A stretch of 7,728 nt of DNA, taken from the NCBI GenBank assembly GCA_020054355.1, contig JAGVLI010000654.1, positions 1 to 7,728 on the forward strand, written 5' to 3'. This DNA comes from Planctomycetales bacterium. GTDB taxonomy: Bacteria; Planctomycetota; Planctomycetia; Gemmatales; Gemmataceae. Below are positions 1 to 5,091 of the stretch, one piece after another (position 1 is the stretch's first letter; every line of letters begins with the position of its first letter). Under the pieces are notes generated by a model. It made no database searches, was not told the DNA's origin, and was given only the letters and a program-made list of their open reading frames with translations. Made by a program: the position numbers and the translations under genes.

Positions 1-1
1 G

Positions 2-1327
2 GCCGGTGCCGCCGGCGTCGCGCCCAATCCGCTGACGCCCAAGCAGCCGCACTTCCCCGGCAAGGCCAAGCGGGTGATTCATATCTTCGCCAATGGCGGG
101 GCGTCGCACGTCGATACCTTCGACCCCAAGCCGAAGCTCGACGAATTCCACGGCAAGCCGTTGCCCGCCCCGAACCTGCGCACCGAGCGCAAGACCGGGG
201 CTGCCTTCCGCTCGCCGTTCAAGTTCCAGCGCTACGGCAAGTCGGGCATCGAGGTCAGCGAGATTTTCTCGAACGTCGGCCAGTGCATCGACGACATCGC
301 CGTCATTCGCTCCATGCATGCCGACGTGCCCAACCACGAGCCGTCCTTGATGTTGATGAACAGTGGCGAAGCGCGCCTGATCCGTCCCAGCTTCGGCTCG
401 TGGGTGACTTATGGCCTGGGCAGCGAGAACCAGAACCTGCCCGGCTTCATTGCCATGTGCCCCAATGGCTACCCAATCCAGGAAACGCAGAACTGGCAGT
501 CGGCTTTCCTGCCCGGCGTCTACCAGGGCACCTACATCGATACCAAGCATACGGACATCGAGAAGCTGATCGAGCATATCCGCAACAACTTCACGACGCT
601 CAAGGAACAACGGCAACAGCTCGACCTGCTCAAGCAGCTCAACGAAAAACACCTGGAGAAGCGACAACAAGACGCACAGCTCGAAGCGCGGATTCAGTCC
701 TTCGAGCTGGCTTACCGGATGCAGATGGATGCCGCCGACGCCTTCGACGTGAGCAAGGAACCGCAGCACATCCGGGACATGTACGGCCCCGGCGTTCATG
801 CCCGCCAGCTGTTGATCTCGCGCCGCCTGCTGGAAAAAGGCGTCCGCTTCATTCAGCTCTGGCACGGGCAGGGGCAGCCGTGGGACAACCACGACGACAT
901 TGAGGTGAACCATCGCCGGCTGGCGGGCGAGTGCGACAAGCCCATCGCCGCCCTGCTGCGCGACCTGAAGCAGCGCGGCATGCTCGACAGCACGCTGGTG
1001 ATCTGGGGTGGAGAGTTCGGCCGAACGCCGACGGTGGAGCTGCCGACGCCGGGCGCGAATGCCGGCAAGGTCAACGGCCGGGACCACAACCACTACGGTT
1101 TCTCGATGTGGCTGGCGGGCGGCGGGGTCAAAGGCGGGCAGGTCCACGGCGCAACCGATGAGACTGGCTTCAAAGCCGAGGAAAACAAGGTCCACGTCCA
1201 CGATCTGCACGCGACGTTGCTGCACCTGCTCGGCTTCGATCACGAGAAGCTGACCTATCGCTATGCCGGCCGGGACTTCCGGCTGACCGACGTGCATGGC
1301 CACGTCGTCAAGGAATTGCTGACATAG
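2..1327 (+). CDS. DUF1501 family protein, 5'-truncated by the window edge
   Basis: Partial gene; the frame is open from base 2 to a TAG at 1325-1327, giving 441 residues. A GTG at 74 could be read as a start, but the residues before it (NPLTPKQPHFPGKAKR) match the usual lead-in of this family, so the true start lies upstream. Family hallmarks are GGASHVDTF at nt 95-121, HADVPNHEP, WHGQGQPWDNHDD, WGGEFGRTP at nt 1004-1030, GRDHNHYGFSMWLAGGG from nt 1076, and a C-terminal stretch ending HDLHATLLHLLGFDH then YRYAGRDFRLTDVHG. DUF1501 proteins are abundant in planctomycetes, have a sulfatase/alkaline-phosphatase-like fold, usually carry a Tat signal peptide (not visible here) and often sit beside DUF1549/DUF1553 cytochrome-like genes, which would be expected upstream. 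Their substrate is unknown. The C-terminus is intact and a hairpin begins six bases after the stop. Confidence 0.93.
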   Translation, partial: AGAAGVAPNPLTPKQPHFPGKAKRVIHIFANGGASHVDTFDPKPKLDEFHGKPLPAPNLRTERKTGAAFRSPFKFQRYGKSGIEVSEIFSNVGQCIDDIAVIRSMHADVPNHEPSLMLMNSGEARLIRPSFGSWVTYGLGSENQNLPGFIAMCPNGYPIQETQNWQSAFLPGVYQGTYIDTKHTDIEKLIEHIRNNFTTLKEQRQQLDLLKQLNEKHLEKRQQDAQLEARIQSFELAYRMQMDAADAFDVSKEPQHIRDMYGPGVHARQLLISRRLLEKGVRFIQLWHGQGQPWDNHDDIEVNHRRLAGECDKPIAALLRDLKQRGMLDSTLVIWGGEFGRTPTVELPTPGANAGKVNGRDHNHYGFSMWLAGGGVKGGQVHGATDETGFKAEENKVHVHDLHATLLHLLGFDHEKLTYRYAGRDFRLTDVHGHVVKELLT

Positions 1328-1333
1328 CACCTT

Positions 1334-1360
1334 CGGTCCCAGGGCTTCCGCCTGGGACCG
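1334..1360 (+). terminator. Probable terminator hairpin of the DUF1501 gene
   Basis: A 10-bp GC-rich stem (1334-1343 with 1351-1360) and 7-base loop start six bases after the DUF1501 stop. There is no T-tract directly after it, so it is not a canonical intrinsic terminator. Position and strength suggest 3'-end formation or transcript protection. Confidence 0.4.
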
Positions 1361-1396
1361 CACTGAATTCGAGGCTCCGCCTCGCGCATACGAACG

Positions 1397-1443
1397 CAGC
1401 CGGGACCGACCCTGCATCAAGCGAGGTCGGTCCCGGCTGTTTT
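1397..1443 (+). terminator. Central 15-bp hairpin followed by TTTT
   Basis: Bases 1397-1411 (cagccgggaccgacc) pair perfectly with 1425-1439 across a 13-base loop, and four T residues follow at 1440-1443. This is the best intrinsic-terminator shape in the gap for rightward transcription. It sits in the loop of the 54-bp inverted repeat, so the whole element would fold as nested stems. Confidence 0.45.
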
Positions 1444-1473
1444 CACCCGCGAGGCGGAGCCTCGAATTCAGTG

Positions 1474-1500
1474 CGGTCCCAGGCGGAAGCCCTGGGACCG
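1474..1500 (-). terminator. Probable terminator hairpin of the cysteine-rich gene
   Basis: Mirror copy of the hairpin at 1334-1360, lying seven bases beyond the TAA of the minus-strand gene. Stem of 10 bp, 7-base loop, no T-tract. Together the two copies give each convergent gene its own 3' hairpin. Confidence 0.4.
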
Positions 1501-1507
1501 AGGACTC

Positions 1508-3943
1508 TTACCAGTCCGGATCGAGGTCCGTTTCCAGTTCGTACAGCGGTTCTTCGCTTTCTTCGCCGTCATCGTAATTGCTGGGAGCGCAACCGCTCAT
1601 GTCTTCGATCCACTTCTTGATTAGCTCGTTGTGCGTTTCCTGCCACTTGCGGAGGTCCTGAACCTTGAGCGGCCGGATATCGACGCAGATGCAGCCGGCG
1701 CCGTCCTTGTCCATGACCATCTGGCACCGCACCCGGCCGAACTGCACCGCGATATTCATCTGGGCGTGCTTGCCGTTGCTCATCTTGCCATCGACGCCGA
1801 CACACTCGCGCACCGCCTCATCGATCTGATGCAGCAAGCGGTTCAGCGACACCGGATCGATCGGCTGGCAGAATTCAACGTCTTCGAGCAACTCCAATTC
1901 GCAGGCTTCATCGTCGATTTCCAGCGATTGTTCCTCGCAATCGCCCTCGTAGTCGTAACGGTCGGGCCGGGCGCACTCGATCAGCACGCGCTCCATCACG
2001 TCGACGATGGTCGGATCGACGCCGGGCAATTCGTGGCGGAAGCCGATGCCGGGGCAGGGCAGCGGATCGTAGGAGGCGGCCTCATCGCCGCCGCACGGCG
2101 GTTCTTCCTGCTCGCAGCCCGGCGCGAACGGGCACTGGCCGCACTGATTGGCCGCGATGTCGATCAGCTGGCGCTGCAGTTCCTGGGCGGCCATGCAGTT
2201 CGGATCGAGCATCAGGACGTGGTTGACCTTGTCCCAGGCTTCCTCGCAGCAACCCGCCGCGATGCACTGCTGGGCGGCGTCGAGCAGCGCGGCCACTTCC
2301 GGACGCGGCAGCTGGGATGCTTCCCGCACCAGGTTCTTGGCAATCTCGATGTCGCCGGCTTCCACGGCGCAGCGGGCCTGGTCGAGCAGGGCGCAGAACT
2401 TTTCCTTGAACTCCCGCAGCGCCTGGTCATCGGTCTGCGGCTCGCAAGGCAGCGGCTTCACCTGGATCGGCTCGGCTTCCTCGGCCGCGCTTTTCTTCAT
2501 CTCTTCGAGGTGCGTTTCCAGCACCTGCTGGCCGAACTGCGCATACCACTCGTCAATGCCCTTCATGGCCTGGGCCATGACGATGCTGTCCTGCGCTTGC
2601 ACGTCCCACTGGCTGCCGGGCACCAGCTCCATCACCTTGCGATAGCGCTTGACGGCCATGTCGTACTTGCCGGATTCGTACAGGAAGTCGGCCAGCCGCA
2701 TGATGGCCTGGGCCTTCTGCAGCTTGGCCAGGTTTTCCAGCGGCGTGCAGACCATGCCGGCGCGGCGCGGCTGCTTCTTCTCCAGGCGGTCCACTTCCTG
2801 CTGCTTGCGGTAGGGGCACTCGACGGCAGCCTGCTTCACGGCCTCTTCCTTGGGCATGACCGTCAGCTGCTCGAATTTCTTGCCCTGCTTCCAGACGAAG
2901 CCAACCGAGTTCTTCGCGCCGCCGGTCCAGGGGCAAACGCGGACTTCGACGCGGATGTGCTGCCGGCACTCGCCGCACTTGCTCTTCTTCTCGGCACAGC
3001 AGCCCGAACAATCCGAGCAGTCGGCGCAGCCCGTGGCGCTCTGCTTGAACAGCTGCTTGCAGGTGGAAAAGAACTGCTTCACGCACGGCTGCATGGCCTG
3101 GCGGACCTGGATTTGCACCACCGGGCACATACCGCAGACCTTCAAGGTCGGGCAGCACTGCTCCAGCAGGAAGCAGCCCACCGCGCCGCTGACGCAGCAA
3201 TCGCCGGCAAACGGGCAGCAGTCATTCGCGGCGATGGTCTTCTTGCAGCCGCAGCACTTGCAGTCTTCACCGCAATTGCAGTTGACGACGCTTTCGATGT
3301 CCTCGTCATCCTGGACCTTCTGGCAACCGCAGCAGGAGCAGTCCTTTTCGCAGCTGCACGCGGGCTTGTCGGCGTCGCAGGTCGGGCCGCCGCACACGCC
3401 ACGCGGAGCACCGCTGCACCCTGACTTGTCCGCACAGCACGCGGCCGCGCAGCCAATTGCACTCGTGAAGCCGGCGTCACTGTTGACACCCAGACCAAAG
3501 AGCAGACTGCCCGTCTTCGCTTCCTCGGCATTGATGAGGATATCGGACACGTCCGGTTGCACCGCACCACAGCGCTCCTGGACTTCGACGAGGATGTCCT
3601 TCACCACGGCAGGGCCGTCCGGATCGAGGACCGTCACGGTCGGCCGGATGCCGGTGCCGTCGGGGTCGCAATGAAAAATGTCCAGGCGGGACAGGTTGTC
3701 CTCGGCCATTTTCAGCGTGGGGTAATTCAGGATTTGGCCGGTGGCGAAGGGCAACCGGGAGAGGATCAAGTCGTTCGGGGTCGCCGTATTGCCGACAATG
3801 ATGATCTCGCCCACCAGCACCGGATGCGCCGGCATTTCGCAGTCCACCTGCGGGCGCTGCGGCAGGTCGCAGGGTTTGGGGCCGGCGTAGCAAGGAAGGG
3901 ACGCCAGCAGCAACAGGGCCGTGCTCAGCACGCGGGAAGACAT
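1508..3943 (-). CDS. Exported POTRA-domain, cysteine-rich, TPR-like protein (811 aa), function unknown
   Basis: Start ATG at 3943 is supported by GGAGGAA six bases upstream; stop is TAA. Residues 1-20 look like a signal peptide cleaved after CYA. Residues ~43-123 resemble one POTRA domain (GEIIIVGNTATPNDLILSRL, later TVTVLDPDGPAVVKDILVEVQE), the kind that precedes Omp85/BamA barrels. Residues 144-160 (TGSLLFG, then GVNSDAG) look like the lead into the barrel of planctomycete BamA-like proteins, but no barrel follows. Instead residues 165-326 contain 36 cysteines in 162 positions, including two copies of CxCxxDCxCCGCxK (196-209, 222-235). Residues ~401-470 and ~508-600 are helical and TPR-like (ESGKYDMAVKRYRKVMELVP; CCEEAWDKVNHVLMLDPN). 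The last 150 residues are partly acidic and end in a D/E-rich tail. I count 65 cysteines, 64 of them after the predicted cleavage site. The protein is probably periplasmic or envelope-associated; metal binding or dense disulfide bonding are both possible. It is not a recognised full family. Confidence 0.86.
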   Translation of the reverse strand: MSSRVLSTALLLLASLPCYAGPKPCDLPQRPQVDCEMPAHPVLVGEIIIVGNTATPNDLILSRLPFATGQILNYPTLKMAEDNLSRLDIFHCDPDGTGIRPTVTVLDPDGPAVVKDILVEVQERCGAVQPDVSDILINAEEAKTGSLLFGLGVNSDAGFTSAIGCAAACCADKSGCSGAPRGVCGGPTCDADKPACSCEKDCSCCGCQKVQDDEDIESVVNCNCGEDCKCCGCKKTIAANDCCPFAGDCCVSGAVGCFLLEQCCPTLKVCGMCPVVQIQVRQAMQPCVKQFFSTCKQLFKQSATGCADCSDCSGCCAEKKSKCGECRQHIRVEVRVCPWTGGAKNSVGFVWKQGKKFEQLTVMPKEEAVKQAAVECPYRKQQEVDRLEKKQPRRAGMVCTPLENLAKLQKAQAIMRLADFLYESGKYDMAVKRYRKVMELVPGSQWDVQAQDSIVMAQAMKGIDEWYAQFGQQVLETHLEEMKKSAAEEAEPIQVKPLPCEPQTDDQALREFKEKFCALLDQARCAVEAGDIEIAKNLVREASQLPRPEVAALLDAAQQCIAAGCCEEAWDKVNHVLMLDPNCMAAQELQRQLIDIAANQCGQCPFAPGCEQEEPPCGGDEAASYDPLPCPGIGFRHELPGVDPTIVDVMERVLIECARPDRYDYEGDCEEQSLEIDDEACELELLEDVEFCQPIDPVSLNRLLHQIDEAVRECVGVDGKMSNGKHAQMNIAVQFGRVRCQMVMDKDGAGCICVDIRPLKVQDLRKWQETHNELIKKWIEDMSGCAPSNYDDGEESEEPLYELETDLDPDW
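3239..3358 (-). repeat. Two copies of a CxCxxDCxCCGCxK coding motif
   Basis: Within the cysteine-rich protein, residues 196-209 (CSCEKDCSCCGCQK) and 222-235 (CNCGEDCKCCGCKK) align position for position, starting 26 residues apart and separated by an acidic linker (QDDEDIES). All six cysteines of the motif, plus one Asp, one Gly and one Lys, are kept. CxC and CC pairs at this density recall metallothionein-type metal clusters, but I do not recognise the motif as a named domain. Confidence 0.8.
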
Positions 3944-3949
3944 GAACGA

Positions 3950-3956
3950 TTCCTCC
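3950..3956 (-). promoter_or_regulatory. Shine-Dalgarno of the cysteine-rich gene
   Basis: GGAGGAA on the minus strand, six bases before the ATG at 3943. It is the clearest ribosome binding site in the window and fixes the start, which also yields a good signal peptide. Confidence 0.75.
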
Positions 3957-3974
3957 GTTCGGGAAGATGGGATG

Positions 3975-4002
3975 CCCCGCCGGGGAAAACCGGGATTTCC
4001 CC
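3975..4002 (-). promoter_or_regulatory. Competing hairpins in the leader of the cysteine-rich gene
   Basis: ggggaaa at 3982-3988 pairs with tttcccc at 3996-4002 (7 bp, 7-base loop). Alternatively gggg at 3982-3985 pairs with cccc at 3975-3978 (loop gcc). The two stems share 3982-3985, so only one can form at a time. They end about 18 bases upstream of the Shine-Dalgarno, so they could influence translation or elongation. A regulatory role is inference; short GC stems also arise by chance in such DNA. Confidence 0.3.
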
Positions 4003-4058
4003 TGGAGGCGCGGTCTCGGTTCCGTCCGTCAAGATGGGTAAAAAGCTGGCGGACTGCC

Positions 4059-4079
4059 GTAGGGTCCGCTGTGCGGACC
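4059..4079 (+). repeat. 21-bp palindromic repeat, copy 1
   Basis: The unit is gtag followed by ggtccgctgtgcggacc, which folds as a 7-bp stem with a TGT loop. Copy 2 is identical and begins 32 bases downstream. It lies between the stop of the methyltransferase gene and the leader of the cysteine-rich gene. Confidence 0.9.
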
Positions 4080-4090
4080 GCTCACTTCCT

Positions 4091-4146
4091 GTAGGGTCCG
4101 CTGTGCGGACCATTGACCGTGCAATGGACCGCACAGCGGACCCTAC
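4091..4146. repeat. Copies 2 and 3 of the 21-bp repeat, head to head (25-bp inverted repeat)
   Basis: Copy 2 (4091-4111) is identical to copy 1. Copy 3 is inverted at 4126-4146 and differs at one base. With flanking bases they form a 25-bp inverted repeat, 4091-4115 against 4122-4146, with a single mismatch (4109/4128) and a 6-base loop. Read leftwards it lies about 85 bases beyond the methyltransferase stop, so it may also serve as that gene's 3' hairpin, though no T-tract follows. Confidence 0.92.
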
Positions 4147-4230
4147 GTAGGTCGTCCGTCAGTCGTCTTGGCCTGACTGCTGCAAGGATGTGGAGACGGG
4201 AGAGGCGTTGCAGTAAGGACTTCGCCTTTT

Positions 4231-4902
4231 CTAGCCGCGAACCAGCGGCACGCAAGCCGCTTCGGGCTTGAGCTTCAGATGCCGCACGATCGCCGGCGGC
4301 ACATTCACCAGCACCCGTTCGCGGCGAACCTGGTAGGCCCGGATGTAGCGATTCACCACCCGGCCCACCCGGAACAGCCGACGGCGTTCGCTGCGATCGA
4401 CGAACGGCGTCTTGAGCTGCCGGACCAAGGCGTACTCGTAATACGACAGAGTGCCGCCCGGACGCAAGAGACGATCGTAGACCTGGAAGACTTCCCGCAC
4501 CAGCGACACCGGAAAGTTATTGAAGGGCAAGCCGGAGATGATGAAATCGTATTGCGCCTCGCCTGCCAGGTCTTCCACGGCCGAATGAATCAACCTGACT
4601 TGCGCCCGCCGCGAGCGAAACTGCCAGTCCAGGTCGAAGCGGCGCTGCAGGAGGGCCACGAAATGGCCGTTCAATTCCACGGCGTCGAGTCGGTCGCCGG
4701 GCAGCAAGTGCCGAAGGATTTGCTGGGTGACGGAGCCGGTGCCGGGTCCGACTTCCAGGATGCGCGCCGGTGCTCGGGGTTTCCGCAACTCGGAGGTCAG
4801 TGCCTTGGCCAAGAACAGGCCGCTCGGCAAGACCGACCCCGTATCCCGGAAGTGACGACGAAACTCACGGAAGAAGGTTCCGTACTCCGCCCAGATGTGC
4901 AT
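4231..4902 (-). CDS. Class I SAM-dependent methyltransferase, PmtA-like (probable phospholipid N-methyltransferase)
   Basis: 223 residues, ATG at 4902, TAG stop. The SAM-binding motif I is ILEVGPGTGSVT at residues 48-59, the acidic residue that would bind the ribose is E76 in DAVELN, and the motif IV region is YDFIISGLPFNNF at 118-130, followed by LLRPGGTLSYYEY at 135-147. The opening FFREFRRHFRDTGSVLPSG with the SGLPFNNF motif is typical of the short PmtA-type enzymes related to rRNA adenine dimethylases. Those methylate phosphatidylethanolamine towards phosphatidylcholine using S-adenosylmethionine at the membrane. Length fits that family (about 200 residues). A related substrate such as an aminolipid, or an rRNA-methylase-like role, cannot be excluded. 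The ribosome site is weak (gagaga, seven bases from the ATG). No lipid-synthesis neighbour is visible, and 188 bases separate it from the phosphatase upstream, so it is probably transcribed alone. Confidence 0.87.
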   Translation of the reverse strand: MHIWAEYGTFFREFRRHFRDTGSVLPSGLFLAKALTSELRKPRAPARILEVGPGTGSVTQQILRHLLPGDRLDAVELNGHFVALLQRRFDLDWQFRSRRAQVRLIHSAVEDLAGEAQYDFIISGLPFNNFPVSLVREVFQVYDRLLRPGGTLSYYEYALVRQLKTPFVDRSERRRLFRVGRVVNRYIRAYQVRRERVLVNVPPAIVRHLKLKPEAACVPLVRG

Positions 4903-4958
4903 CCCGGTGTCTCTCGCAGGGCAATCGTCCTAGGTGCCGTACTTTCAGATGGTTTAGT

Positions 4959-4986
4959 AGCATACCGTTTTTTCCGGGCCAGGCAA
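4959..4986 (-). promoter_or_regulatory. Candidate promoter of the methyltransferase gene
   Basis: On the minus strand, TTGCCT (4981-4986) and TATGCT (4959-4964) are 16 bases apart, each matching the housekeeping consensus at four of six positions. They lie in the most AT-rich part of the 189-base gap and would give a leader of roughly 45-50 bases. The rest of the gap (4987-5091) holds only a weak 6-bp stem at 5072-5090, just past the phosphatase stop. Confidence 0.35.
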
Positions 4987-5091
4987 TTGGAAACCTGCCT
5001 GCGGAACGACGACTTTGTGAAGGTTCAAGTCGCGAAAGAAAGATAAGACAGTGAAGGAACCGCTGGCCGCTCGCGGCTTCGCACGCCGCGC

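Larger units (their letters stand above)
1333..1501. repeat. 54-bp perfect inverted repeat element between convergent genes
   Basis: Arms 1333-1386 and 1448-1501 are exact reverse complements over all 54 bases, with 61 bases between them. Each arm holds two smaller hairpins. One has a 10-bp stem (cggtcccagg/cctgggaccg, 7-base loop); the other has a 6-bp stem (cgaggc/gcctcg, 3-base loop). The element fills nearly the whole gap between the stop of the DUF1501 gene and the stop of the cysteine-rich gene. I see no target-site duplication at its edges and no open reading frame inside. It could be a bidirectional terminator, a REP/BIME-like element or a small non-autonomous mobile element. Confidence 0.95.

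Noticed and set aside
74..76. GTG at 74 as the start codon of the DUF1501 gene
   Set aside because: It cuts into the conserved KAKRVIHIFANGG stretch, and family-typical residues continue upstream to the window edge.
1333..1501. Insertion sequence or MITE with target-site duplication
   Set aside because: No direct repeat flanks the element and it carries no coding sequence, so mobility is left as one possibility, not a call.
1510..1545. C-terminal Trp (DPDW) of the cysteine-rich protein as an outer-membrane beta-signal
   Set aside because: The preceding residues are strongly acidic and lack the alternating hydrophobic pattern of a barrel strand; a final aromatic residue alone is not evidence.
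1631..3424. Long open frame (597 codons) on the plus strand, antisense to the cysteine-rich gene
   Set aside because: Its translation is rich in Leu, Ala, His, Arg and Gln with no recognisable domain, as expected opposite a GC-rich gene. The minus-strand frame has a signal peptide, a good ribosome site and a recognisable POTRA domain.
4026..4032. TTGACG on the minus strand as a -35 box for the cysteine-rich gene
   Set aside because: No -10-like hexamer occurs at 16-18 bases downstream; the region is GC-rich there.
3925..4134. 69-codon minus-strand frame spanning the 21-bp repeats and the leader
   Set aside because: It is composed largely of repeat and leader sequence, overlaps the real start in another frame, and has no ribosome site.
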